A stretch of 64,000 nucleotides of DNA from Henriciella litoralis (GTDB taxonomy: Bacteria > Pseudomonadota > Alphaproteobacteria > Caulobacterales > Hyphomonadaceae): contig NZ_NCSS01000006.1 in the NCBI RefSeq assembly GCF_002088935.1, forward strand, positions 1,458,407 through 1,522,406, read 5' to 3'. The translations under genes and the position numbers were made by a program. This document shows, piece after piece, positions 26,684 to 34,690 of this stretch (its first letter is position 1; each line of letters begins with the position of its first letter). The notes beneath the pieces are model-generated. The model was not told where the DNA came from, ran no database searches, and saw nothing but the letters and a program-made list of their open reading frames with translations.

Positions 26684-27367
26684 ATGTCGAGCAGTATCAG
26701 TCTTAATGTCGAAGTGCGTGAACGTACCGGTAAGGGCGGCGCACGCGAAGCCCGCCGCAATGCTATGGTCCCAGGCGTCCTTTATGGCGGCGGCGACGAT
26801 CCGGTCGCAATCACGCTGAAGCTGAACGAAGTGATCAAGGCCATCAATACCGGCCAGTTCCTGACCTCCACAGCGAACCTCGTTCACGAAGGCAAGAAGC
26901 AGCTCGTTATCCCGCAAGCGATCCAGCTGCACCCGGTCACCGACATGCCGATCCATGTTGACCTCTACCGCGTCAAAGCAAGCCAGGTCATCTCGGTCGA
27001 AGTTGCAGTTCACTTCATCAATGAAGAGAAGTGTAAGGGCCTCAAGCGCGGCGGCGCCCTGAACGTTGTGCGTCACACGGTTGAGCTGAACGTCCGTGCC
27101 GACAGCATCCCTGATTACCTGACGGCAGACCTTGAAGGTCTCGACATCTCCGACAACGTCAAGATTTCGGACATCGAGCTTCCAGAAGGCGCAGAGCCAA
27201 CCATCACCGACCGCGACTTCACCATCGCGACCATCGTTGGCCGCATGGCCAAGGTAGTCGACGAGACGGCGGAAGAAGAAGCAGAGGCCGATGAGGTCGA
27301 AGCCATCAACCAGACCGATGAAGATGGTGAAGGCGACGCCGAAGGCGAAGCAGAATCCAAGGAATAG
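26684..27367 (+). CDS. rplY: 50S ribosomal protein L25/general stress protein Ctc (long form)
   Basis: The protein has 227 residues. The N-terminal L25 domain, which binds 5S rRNA, starts with SISLNVEVRERTGKGGAREAR and contains VPGVLYGGGDDPVAI. The C-terminal beta domain of the long bacterial form follows, with LPEGAEPTITDRDFTIATIVG near its end. The last 40 residues are almost entirely acidic, a common feature in alphaproteobacteria. It is followed by pth about 80 bases later, a conserved arrangement with ychF, so rplY-pth-ychF probably form one unit. A weak hairpin without a T tail lies between rplY and pth (27381-27402). Confidence 0.95.
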   Translation: MSSSISLNVEVRERTGKGGAREARRNAMVPGVLYGGGDDPVAITLKLNEVIKAINTGQFLTSTANLVHEGKKQLVIPQAIQLHPVTDMPIHVDLYRVKASQVISVEVAVHFINEEKCKGLKRGGALNVVRHTVELNVRADSIPDYLTADLEGLDISDNVKISDIELPEGAEPTITDRDFTIATIVGRMAKVVDETAEEEAEADEVEAINQTDEDGEGDAEGEAESKE

Positions 27368-27444
27368 TCCGCAGGGTTCTGGGCTGGCTGAAAGGCCAGC
27401 CCGGCCCGTCGGGGCCAACACCAACGCAGACAGTGGAGCCTGTG

Positions 27445-28053
27445 ATGCATATCCTTGCAGGACAGGGCAATCCCGGCGCCAAATATGCTGGCAACCGGCA
27501 TAATATCGGCTTCATGGCAATCGACAGGATTGCTGCCGACTATAATTTCGGCCCCTGGAAATCCCGCTTCCAGAGCCAGACCGCTGAAGGCACGATCAAG
27601 ACGTCCAGCGGCCCGGTCAAACTTTTGCTGCTCAAACCACAGACCTTCTACAATGAGACAGGCCGCGCTGCAGGTGAAGCTGCCCGCTTCTACAAGCTCG
27701 GACCGGAAGACGTCACAGTCTTCCATGACGAGATTGACCTTGCGCCCGGCCGTGTCCGCATCAAGCGCGGCGGTGGTCACTCGGGCAATAATGGGGTTCG
27801 CTCCATGCTGTCGCATCTCTCTCCAGAGGTGCGCCGGGTGAGGATGGGCGTTGGCCATCCGGGCGACAAATCGCTCGTCATGCCCTACGTCCTGTCTGAC
27901 TTTGCCAAGGCCGAGAAAGACTGGCTGGACGCGCTGCTCGATGCCTGCTCGCGCGCCCTGCCCTTGATGTTCGAGGAAGATGAGGGGCGCTACCAGACAG
28001 AAGTGATGCGTCTCGCCCCCGCGCCCAAGCATGACCCGAAACAGGCTGGCTGA
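27445..28053 (+). CDS. pth: peptidyl-tRNA hydrolase
   Basis: Pth releases tRNA from peptidyl-tRNA that drops off ribosomes. The catalytic His lies in GNRHNIGF near residue 20, and the Asp in VFHDEIDL; the GGGHSGNNGVRSM segment is the Pth signature. The ATG at 27445 is preferred over the upstream GTG at 27433 because GTGGAG lies 6 bases before it. At 202 residues it has the usual length. It lies between rplY and ychF. Confidence 0.95.
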   Translation: MHILAGQGNPGAKYAGNRHNIGFMAIDRIAADYNFGPWKSRFQSQTAEGTIKTSSGPVKLLLLKPQTFYNETGRAAGEAARFYKLGPEDVTVFHDEIDLAPGRVRIKRGGGHSGNNGVRSMLSHLSPEVRRVRMGVGHPGDKSLVMPYVLSDFAKAEKDWLDALLDACSRALPLMFEEDEGRYQTEVMRLAPAPKHDPKQAG

Positions 28054-28157
28054 CCGGCTAAAGCCTGCGAAAACCAGCTGACCAACACGAAACCCCCTGC
28101 CCTTGCGGGCAAAATGCGCTAAGCCGCGCGCCAGAACAAAGATCAAGGAGCGCCCCC

Positions 28158-29255
28158 ATGGGATTCAAGTGCGGAATCGTCGGCCTGCCGAACGTTGGCA
28201 AGTCCACTCTCTTCAATGCGCTGACCCAGACAGCCGCAGCCCAGGCCGCGAACTATCCGTTCTGCACGATTGAGCCGAATGTCGGCGAGGTTGCCGTGCC
28301 AGAGCCGCGCCTGTCCAAACTGGCAGAGGTCGCAGGCTCGAAAGAGATCATTCCGGCCCGCATGAACTTCGTTGATATTGCTGGCCTGGTCGAAGGCGCG
28401 TCCAAGGGCGAAGGCCTCGGCAACCAGTTCCTCGCCAATATCCGCGAAACCGACGCCATCATCTATGTCCTGCGCTGCTTTGACGATGATGACATCACTC
28501 ATGTCGCTGGCCGCGTCGACCCGATCGCGGATCTCGATATCGTCGAGACAGAGCTGATGATCGCGGACATGGAAAGCCTCGAAAAACGCCGTGCAGGCGT
28601 CGAGAAGAAAGCCAAGTCCGGCGAGAAAGACGCCAAGGAAACGCTGGTCCTGCTGGATCTGGCGCTGGCGGAACTCAATGAAGGCCGCCCGGCCCGTATG
28701 GCCGACGTGCCGAAGGAAGACCGCAAGAACTGGCGTATGCTCCAGCTCCTGACCGCCAAGCCTGTCCTGCTCGTCGCAAACGTCGACGAAGACAGCGCCG
28801 CCACGGGCAACAAATATTCCGAAATGGTGATGGAGCGCGCCGCCAAGGAAGGCGCAGAAGCTGTCGTCATCTCAGCCCAGATAGAGGCCGAAATGGCGGT
28901 GCTCGAACCGGCCGAACGCGCCGAATTCCTTGAGATGCAGGGCCTTGACGAACCCGGCCTCAACCGCCTCATCCATTCCGGCTACAAACTGCTCGGCCTG
29001 CAGACCTATTTCACGGTCGGCCCCAAAGAAGCCCGCGCCTGGACAATCCGCCAGGGCTGGACCGCGCCGCAAGCGGCTGGCGTCATCCATGGCGACTTTG
29101 AAAAAGGTTTCATCCGCGCCGAAACCATTGCCTATGATGACTTCGTCAACCTCGGCGGCGAAAGCGCGGCCAAGGAAGCCGGCAAGATGCGCCAGGAAGG
29201 CAAGGAATACATCGTCAAGGAAGGCGACGTCCTGCACTTCCGGTTTAACGTCTAG
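28158..29255 (+). CDS. ychF: redox-regulated ATPase/GTPase YchF (Obg family)
   Basis: The protein has 365 residues. The P-loop [15 protein letters not shown], the switch region [22 protein letters not shown] and an altered specificity motif identify YchF, an Obg-family protein that prefers ATP and associates with ribosomes. The C-terminal TGS domain ends [25 protein letters not shown] precedes the ATG. It is the third gene of the rplY-pth-ychF group. Confidence 0.96.
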   Translation: MGFKCGIVGLPNVGKSTLFNALTQTAAAQAANYPFCTIEPNVGEVAVPEPRLSKLAEVAGSKEIIPARMNFVDIAGLVEGASKGEGLGNQFLANIRETDAIIYVLRCFDDDDITHVAGRVDPIADLDIVETELMIADMESLEKRRAGVEKKAKSGEKDAKETLVLLDLALAELNEGRPARMADVPKEDRKNWRMLQLLTAKPVLLVANVDEDSAATGNKYSEMVMERAAKEGAEAVVISAQIEAEMAVLEPAERAEFLEMQGLDEPGLNRLIHSGYKLLGLQTYFTVGPKEARAWTIRQGWTAPQAAGVIHGDFEKGFIRAETIAYDDFVNLGGESAAKEAGKMRQEGKEYIVKEGDVLHFRFNV

Positions 29256-29282
29256 CGGCACTTCAGGAGACGCGTCACCCTC

Positions 29283-29405
29283 GACCGCCTCATCCTGAGC
29301 TTGTCGAAGGACGCGGTCAGAGGGCCCATCTCCTGTCATAGAGGCAAGCGATTGGGGTGATGGCGGGAGATAGGCTCTCAGATGAGCCTTTCGGCTCATC
29401 GAGAG
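29283..29405. repeat. intergenic repeat-like unit with two inverted repeats
   Basis: Between ychF and the flavodoxin gene lies TCATCCTGAGCTTGTCGAAG at 29290-29309, a sequence type I recall as dispersed in many alphaproteobacterial genomes. It is bracketed by GACCGC (29283-29288) and GCGGTC (29313-29318). A second, very strong hairpin follows: CTCTC-a-GATGAGCC-TTTC-GGCTCATC-GAGAG (29375-29405). No T tail follows, so it is not a standard terminator. Copy number in this genome cannot be judged from one window. Confidence 0.5.
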
Positions 29406-29459
29406 TGACGCATGACTGTTCCATCTTGGCTGAAACAATCAGCTGGTTAAACTCGCCCC

Positions 29460-29951
29460 ATGCCCAAACTCCTCATCGTCTATTTCTCCCGTACAGGCGG
29501 GGCCGAGCAGATGGCCAAGGCCGCGTTCGAAGCTGCGCAAGCTGAAGACGGCACTGAAACCGTTTTGAAATTTGCCACCGAGGCGGGTGCGCAAGACCTA
29601 CTGGGCGCCGACGGCTACATCTTCTGCGCGCCGGAAAACCTCGCCGCCATTGCAGGCGGCATGAAAGAGTTTTTTGACCGCACCTATTATGAGGTGCTCG
29701 GCAAGATCGAAGGGCGCCCCTACGCCCAGATGATCTGCGCAGGATCTGATGGCGAAAACGCGATGAAACAGACCGCCCGCATCGCCAAGGGCTGGCGCCT
29801 GAAAATCGCGCAGGAGCCCTTCATCATCTGCACGCACGCGCAGACAACAGAACAAATCCTCGCCGACAAGACGATCAGTGAGTCCGACCTACAAAAATGC
29901 CGCGACCTTGGCGCCGCCATGGCCGCCGGGCTTTCAATGGGTGTTTTCTAG
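29460..29951 (+). CDS. flavodoxin-fold NAD(P)H oxidoreductase
   Basis: The protein has 163 residues. The phosphate-binding loop of FMN proteins (VYFSRTGGAEQMA) is at the N-terminus, followed by the isoalloxazine contacts FCAPENLAAIAGGMKEFFDR and MICAGSDGENAMKQTARI. It is a small single-domain flavoprotein of the flavodoxin/NADPH-dependent FMN reductase type. The C-terminal half diverges from flavodoxins. Partner and substrate are unknown. Confidence 0.85.
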   Translation: MPKLLIVYFSRTGGAEQMAKAAFEAAQAEDGTETVLKFATEAGAQDLLGADGYIFCAPENLAAIAGGMKEFFDRTYYEVLGKIEGRPYAQMICAGSDGENAMKQTARIAKGWRLKIAQEPFIICTHAQTTEQILADKTISESDLQKCRDLGAAMAAGLSMGVF

Positions 29952-29963
29952 AGGCTCGGAAGC

Positions 29964-30197
29964 CTAGTCCGGCGCGCGAGTCTTCAGCGCGAGGGCGTGC
30001 AGCTCGCCGCCCATCTTGCCCTTCAGCGCGGCATAAACCAGCTGATGCTGGCGCACACGCGGCATGCCGGCAAATTGCGGCGACACGATTTCGGCCTGCC
30101 AGTGATCATTGTCACCCGCCAAATCCGTCAACACGATTTCAGCTTCCGGAAAAGCCTCTGTCAGGTGCGCTTCGAGCGTTTCGCGATCCATTGCCAT
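29964..30197 (-). CDS. BolA family protein
   Basis: The protein has 77 residues from the ATG at 30197, which has AAGGAGA 8 bases upstream. The core PRVRQHQLVYAALKGKM ends with the ELHALALKTRAP strand, the BolA fold with its conserved His. BolA proteins pair with monothiol glutaredoxins in Fe-S cluster handling; no glutaredoxin gene is adjacent. It is convergent with the flavodoxin gene, 12 bases away. Confidence 0.9.
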   Translation of the reverse strand: MAMDRETLEAHLTEAFPEAEIVLTDLAGDNDHWQAEIVSPQFAGMPRVRQHQLVYAALKGKMGGELHALALKTRAPD

Positions 30198-30274
30198 ATC
30201 GGTGTCTCCTTGCGCTGGCACATGGCGTCCAATCGGTTTAGCGTCAACCCACTGGCCGCGATCAGGAGTCCAAG

Positions 30275-31231
30275 ATGAAGCGTCTGTGTATTGTGATTCT
30301 CTTCATGGCGGCCGCCTGCACCGCGCCCCAAACCGACAGCACAGCCACCACCAGCATTGCGACAGAGCCTGCGCTCTACGCAGCGCAATTGCATGACGCT
30401 GCCCGCGCCTTCGCGACATTGGAAACGCTGGCATCAGACGAGATGGCGGGCCGCGAAACCGGTGAGCCGGGCAATCAGCGCGCGATCGAGTACATCGAAA
30501 ACCGTCTCACCGAGATGAAGGCTGAGCCAGCGGGCGAGACCGGATACCGAACGACGTTCACCAGCGCCGCGAAATACGAAACCACGCGTACCGGCACAAA
30601 CATTCTGGCCATCGTGCCCGGCACATCCGAAGATGCCAAAACCATCATCATGTCCGCCCACTTCGATCATCTCGGCGAGCATGATGGCGAGATTTACAAC
30701 GGCGCAGACGACAACGCCTCCGGTGTTGCCGCGCTTTTCGAAATCCTCGCAAGCTTTCAGGCGTCCCCGCCCGAAAACGACGTCGTGTTCGCCTTCTTCG
30801 ATGCAGAGGAAAAGGGCTTTGGCGGCTCCAAGGCCTTTGTCGAGGCTGGCAGCGATGCCCCACCAGCCTTCAACCTTAATCTCGACATGGTCTCGCGCGC
30901 CGACAAGGGAGAGATCTACGCTGTTGGCACCTATCATTTCCCGGCGCTTAAGCCTGTCATTGAGAGCGTGGCGCAGGAAGCCCCCCTCACCCTGCTAATG
31001 GGCCATGACAGCCCCGAATGGGGCGATCAGGACTGGTCGCTCCAGTCAGACCATGCCCCCTTCCTGGAAGCGGGCATTCCGATCCTCTATCTCGGCGTTG
31101 AAGACCATGCCGACTATCACCAGCCCACAGATGAAAGCGACAAGGTCGATCCGGCCATTTTCGCCCGCTCGGTAGACACCGCCATCCTCCTCGCACGCGC
31201 CGTTGACGACTGGGTCGCCGCCCAACCGTAA
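30275..31231 (+). CDS. M28 family zinc aminopeptidase lipoprotein
   Basis: The protein has 318 residues. A signal peptide with lipobox AAAC places it in the envelope. The M28 zinc ligands are all visible: SAHFDHLG (His), NGADDNASG (Asp), DAEEKGFGG (catalytic Glu and Glu ligand), NLDMVSR (Asp) and DYHQPTDES (His). It probably trims peptides from the N-terminus in the periplasm. It reads away from the bolA gene and is followed by the nuclease gene after 57 bases. Confidence 0.93.
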   Translation: MKRLCIVILFMAAACTAPQTDSTATTSIATEPALYAAQLHDAARAFATLETLASDEMAGRETGEPGNQRAIEYIENRLTEMKAEPAGETGYRTTFTSAAKYETTRTGTNILAIVPGTSEDAKTIIMSAHFDHLGEHDGEIYNGADDNASGVAALFEILASFQASPPENDVVFAFFDAEEKGFGGSKAFVEAGSDAPPAFNLNLDMVSRADKGEIYAVGTYHFPALKPVIESVAQEAPLTLLMGHDSPEWGDQDWSLQSDHAPFLEAGIPILYLGVEDHADYHQPTDESDKVDPAIFARSVDTAILLARAVDDWVAAQP

Positions 31232-31288
31232 ACGCACTGGTAACTTTTTAAGAGCACCTGTCGGCGCATCCAAATCGGAGCGCCGGGC

Positions 31289-31795
31289 ATGCAAACGCTC
31301 ATCAAGAACGTCTTCTTCAAACGCTGGATCAGCCTGCAGGGCGGCGACGTCTCGCTCGGCCCTATTCTGGTGCTGCTGATCGCTGCGATTGCCGTCTCCT
31401 ACTGGATGCGCCCGGACGACACCTCCTCCGAAACGCTTGGGCCCGTCTATTTCTCGATGTGCGGAGATGGCCCGCGCCTTAACTGCGTTGTCGATGGCGA
31501 CACAATCTGGGCGAATGGCGACAAGGTGCGCCTCGCCGACATCGATGCGCCGGAAGTCTTCTCGCCAAAGTGCAGGGCCGAAAAAGAGCTTGGCCGGCAG
31601 GCCACCCTGCGGCTCGCAGAGCTTCTGAACACCGGCGAGGTTGAGCTTGCCCACTCCGGCACGCGTGAAACCGACAGATATGGCCGCACATTACGGATCG
31701 CGCGGGTCGATGGCCGGTCGGTTGGCCGCAGCCTCGTCAGCGAAGGTCTTGCCCACAAATGGGGCAACCACCGTCAGGGCTGGTGCCAGGCATAA
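31289..31795 (+). CDS. membrane-anchored thermonuclease (SNase-like) protein
   Basis: The protein has 168 residues. One hydrophobic helix (about 23-40, GPILVLLIAAIAVSYW) follows a short basic N-terminus, so it is probably anchored with the nuclease outside the cytoplasm. The staphylococcal-nuclease-like domain shows CVVDGDTIWANG, VRLADIDAPEVF and ETDRYGRTLRIARVDG, with the Asp and Arg/Glu residues expected for calcium-dependent cleavage. Similar proteins occur widely in alphaproteobacteria. GGAG precedes the ATG. Confidence 0.88.
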   Translation: MQTLIKNVFFKRWISLQGGDVSLGPILVLLIAAIAVSYWMRPDDTSSETLGPVYFSMCGDGPRLNCVVDGDTIWANGDKVRLADIDAPEVFSPKCRAEKELGRQATLRLAELLNTGEVELAHSGTRETDRYGRTLRIARVDGRSVGRSLVSEGLAHKWGNHRQGWCQA

Positions 31796-31826
31796 AAACG
31801 CCCGCAACCTGAAAGGGCTGCGGGCG
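31794..31826 (-). terminator. terminator shared by the nuclease and M2 peptidase genes
   Basis: CGCCCGCAACC (31799-31809) pairs with GGCTGCGGGCG (31816-31826), with one mismatch. On the minus strand the stem is followed by five T residues, so it ends the convergent M2 peptidase gene; it may also slow + strand transcription. Confidence 0.75.
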
Positions 31827-31849
31827 CTCTGTTCAAACTGGACGACTAA

Positions 31850-33715
31850 CTAGTCCCAGCCGCAGGACCGGCCTGCATTCTCTTCCTTCAGATAGGTCAT
31901 CAGCGGGTCGAAATACGCGACAATCGCTGAGCCGTCCATTTCACGCGTGCCGGTGAAGGTTTCAAGAACGTCCGGCCATGGCTCGGATGCGCCCATTTCC
32001 ATCATCGCATTGAAACGCGAACCAACTTCCTCGTTTCCATAGATCGAGCAACGGTGCAGCGGGCCTTCCCAGCCAGCCTGCTCACAGGCCGCTTCGTGGA
32101 ACTGGAACTGCATAATGTAGCTCAGGAAGTAGCGCAGATACGGCGTGTTGCCGGGAATGTGATACTTCGCGCCCGGATCAAACGCATCGGCAGGCCGCGG
32201 CCCCGGCGGGACAATGCCCTGATACTTGGTGCGCTTTTCCCACCAGTCTGCGTTGTAGTCCTCAGGCGGCGTCGTGCCGTCGAGAACATCCCAGCGCCAG
32301 CTATCGACCGTCAGCGCGAAGGGCAGGAAAGCAATCTTGTCGAGCGCAGTGTTCAGCAACAATGCCGTGTCCGCATCCGCACCCGGCACCTGATCTTCAG
32401 TGATGAGGCCGATATCAACCAGATAGGACGGCGTGATCGACAGAGCGATAAAGTCGCCAATCGCTTCATGGAAACCGTCATGGGCGCCGGACTTGTATAG
32501 ATAGTCCTGATCCTTGTAGGCGCGCTGGTAGAAATTATGCCCCAGCTCATGGTGGACGGTGTAGAAGTCTTCCGCATTCACCTCGGTGCACATCTTGATG
32601 CGCACGTCTTCCTCGTCATCAAGGTCCCATGCAGAGGCATGACAGACGACCTCGCGCGGCGCAGGTGGGCGCACGATCATTGATCGCTCCCAGAACGTCT
32701 CTGGCAGCGGCGCAAGCCCAAGCGAGGTGAAGAACGCTTCTCCGGTCTCGACCATCTTGATCGGGTCATAGCCCTTCTCAACCAGCTCTTCGGTCAGGTC
32801 ATAGCCCTGTCCCGGCAGGCCTTCCGGCGCGACGACCGGATAGATGCTCGACCAGCTCTGCGACCACATATTGCCAAGCAGGTCAGCCCGGATCGGGCCG
32901 GTCGCAGGCTGCACCTCGTCGCCATATTCGGCGTTCAGCTCAGCGCGGACATAGCAGTGCAGCTCCTTGTAAAGCGGCTCAACCTGCGTCCAGAGGCGCT
33001 CGACCTCGGCCGACATCTCTTCCGGCTCCATGTCGTAATTGGAGAGCCACATCGTTTTCAGATTGTCATAGCCAAGCTCGGTCGCGCCTTCATTGGCGAT
33101 CTCGACCATGCGGGCATAGTCATCCTTCATCGGCGGCGAGATCGTGCGCCAGCCTTCCCAGACGGCTTTCAGCTCTTCCGGGTCACGGCTCGTCTCGATA
33201 ATGGTCGACAGCTGATCAAGGTTCAGTTCCTCTCCCTTATAGGTGAACTTGCCGGTGCCATAGGCCGCGTCGAGACCGGTGGTGATCTCGGACAGTTCCT
33301 CAGCAGCGCCGTCTGTCGACGGAGCCGGAATTGTGACGCCCGACTGCAGCCGCTTCATCTTGCGCTCAAGCGCCGGTGGCAGATCTACATCGTTGAACTG
33401 TTTGGATTCATTGGCGAGAGAGACAGCCATCTTGGTTGCGCGCGCCCCGGCTTCGGCGGCGGCGGCATTCGTCTCATCTGTGATATTGGTCGCCTGCTCC
33501 CAGAAGATCGGGCTGATCTCTTTCGACATGGCCGCCATTTCAGACTCGGCGCGGGCGATGAACGCTTCGGCGTCCGCAACGGTTGGGCCAGCATTTTCCA
33601 CTGGCGGCATCGGCACTTCGGCCGGTGGAACATCGTCGGACTTGGTATTTGTACAGCCGGCAAGAATGGCCAGGCTAAGCGCAGCAGCGCTGCTTGAAAG
33701 CAAGATTGATTTCAT
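31850..33715 (-). CDS. M2 family (angiotensin-converting-enzyme-like) dipeptidyl carboxypeptidase lipoprotein
   Basis: The ATG at 33715 has GGAGGT upstream and opens a lipoprotein signal (ILAGC). The mature protein has about 600 residues, the length of one ACE domain. The zinc motif HELGH is at 389-393 and the third ligand is Glu417 in GFHEAIGD, exactly the spacing of M2 peptidases. These enzymes remove dipeptides from the C-terminus of peptides; bacterial versions occur in Xanthomonas, Caulobacter relatives and marine groups. A longer reading to 33931 has no signal peptide start and is rejected. Confidence 0.94.
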   Translation of the reverse strand: MKSILLSSSAAALSLAILAGCTNTKSDDVPPAEVPMPPVENAGPTVADAEAFIARAESEMAAMSKEISPIFWEQATNITDETNAAAAEAGARATKMAVSLANESKQFNDVDLPPALERKMKRLQSGVTIPAPSTDGAAEELSEITTGLDAAYGTGKFTYKGEELNLDQLSTIIETSRDPEELKAVWEGWRTISPPMKDDYARMVEIANEGATELGYDNLKTMWLSNYDMEPEEMSAEVERLWTQVEPLYKELHCYVRAELNAEYGDEVQPATGPIRADLLGNMWSQSWSSIYPVVAPEGLPGQGYDLTEELVEKGYDPIKMVETGEAFFTSLGLAPLPETFWERSMIVRPPAPREVVCHASAWDLDDEEDVRIKMCTEVNAEDFYTVHHELGHNFYQRAYKDQDYLYKSGAHDGFHEAIGDFIALSITPSYLVDIGLITEDQVPGADADTALLLNTALDKIAFLPFALTVDSWRWDVLDGTTPPEDYNADWWEKRTKYQGIVPPGPRPADAFDPGAKYHIPGNTPYLRYFLSYIMQFQFHEAACEQAGWEGPLHRCSIYGNEEVGSRFNAMMEMGASEPWPDVLETFTGTREMDGSAIVAYFDPLMTYLKEENAGRSCGWD

Positions 33716-33934
33716 CTGGGGACCTCCATGAAGGTCGCAAACGAAGCCGCAACCGGGCCGAAGGTCAATGGCACAGCTTCCATTTTCATGGCTTCTTGGC
33801 GCAAAATTCTTGCCGTTCTTTCCGACAGCACGACAGCGATGTGCACATGAAAGCGCTGAGCCGACGCGAATACGCCTTGGTGCGGCGCTACCCCACGCCC
33901 ATATCCGCCCGGACGCTATAGGGAGGATCACACT

Positions 33935-34441
33935 ATGAGCGAGACTATTTCCTACATCCTGAAATCATCATCGGCCCAGACACTCGGTGCGATGGCCAGC
34001 ATTCTGGAAAAGACCAAGGCCCACGCAGCAGAAGCCGAAGTTGATGAGGCGGTCTATCTCTCAGCCCGCGTCTTCCCGGACATGCATCCGCTGAGCCGTC
34101 AGGTCCAGATTGCTTGCGACACCGTCGCGCGCGGCGCAGCCCGGTTGGCCCGCAAGGATGTGCCGAGCTTTCCCGACACCGAGACAACAATTGATGAGCT
34201 GATTGCCCGCTGTCACGGTGCGCTCGCCTTCGTCAACTCGATTGAGGACGAAGCGATCGACGTAAATAAACGCGTCACCCTCGAAATCCCGATGGGGCCG
34301 AACACCATGCAGATGGAAGGCCGCCAGTATCTGTCGAGCTTTGTCCTGCCGAACCTGCACTTCCACGCCGCCATCATGTACGCCCTCCTGCGCGCCCAGG
34401 GCGTGAAGATTGGCAAACGCGACTTTCTGGTGCCCGCATAA
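33935..34441 (+). CDS. DUF1993 domain-containing protein
   Basis: The protein has 168 residues, with GGGAGGA upstream. It shows the DUF1993 pattern: MHPLSRQVQIACDTVARGAARLA, a middle TTIDELIARCHGALAFV and a C-terminal PNLHFHAAIMYALLRAQG. The fold is related to DinB-like four-helix bundles, with conserved His residues that could bind a metal. Function unknown. It lies between two oppositely directed genes and ends just before the folded intergenic element at 34482. Confidence 0.85.
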   Translation: MSETISYILKSSSAQTLGAMASILEKTKAHAAEAEVDEAVYLSARVFPDMHPLSRQVQIACDTVARGAARLARKDVPSFPDTETTIDELIARCHGALAFVNSIEDEAIDVNKRVTLEIPMGPNTMQMEGRQYLSSFVLPNLHFHAAIMYALLRAQGVKIGKRDFLVPA

Positions 34442-34481
34442 AATCTCGGGCAGAGACGCGAATGAGTCAGCCAGAATGAAT

Positions 34482-34646
34482 GGACCGCCGTCCTGGTAGC
34501 CAGTGGGGGGGGGAAAGCGCTAACCAGGACGGGCGGGCCGAAGATGAGGCACCGCCAAGGTGGGGGACACAGTGCGGACCGCTCATCTTCACGGCAACAG
34601 ATACGCCAGCGAAGCGTGGACGGATCACCCCACGTAAAATTTTAAT
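34482..34646. ncRNA. candidate structured RNA element of unknown family
   Basis: This gap between the convergent ends of DUF1993 and purL folds strongly. Stem 1: CCGTCCTGGT (34488-34497) pairs perfectly with ACCAGGACGG (34523-34532), extended inward by AGC/GCT and outward by CCG/CGG and GG/CC, with nine consecutive G in the loop. Stem 2: GAAGATGAG (34540-34548) pairs with CTCATCTTC (34582-34590), enclosing a small CACC-GCCAA-GGTG hairpin (34550-34562). Stem 3: GCGTGG/CCACGT near 34614-34635 is followed by AAAATTTTAA, terminator-like. It does not match the consensus of SRP RNA, RNase P, tmRNA or riboswitches that I can recall. The strand is undecided. Confidence 0.4.
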
Positions 34647-34690
34647 GCAGAACCGCGCAGTACGGCGCCTCGGCCCGGCCGTCGCGAGGA

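Noticed and set aside
34482..34646. Assignment of the folded element to SRP RNA, RNase P RNA, tmRNA, or a purine/ZTP riboswitch
   Set aside because: The diagnostic sequences (GGTCAGG-type SRP loop, GAGGAAAGTCC of RNase P, tag-peptide frame of tmRNA, riboswitch cores) are absent, and the element lies downstream of both flanking genes, not in a leader.
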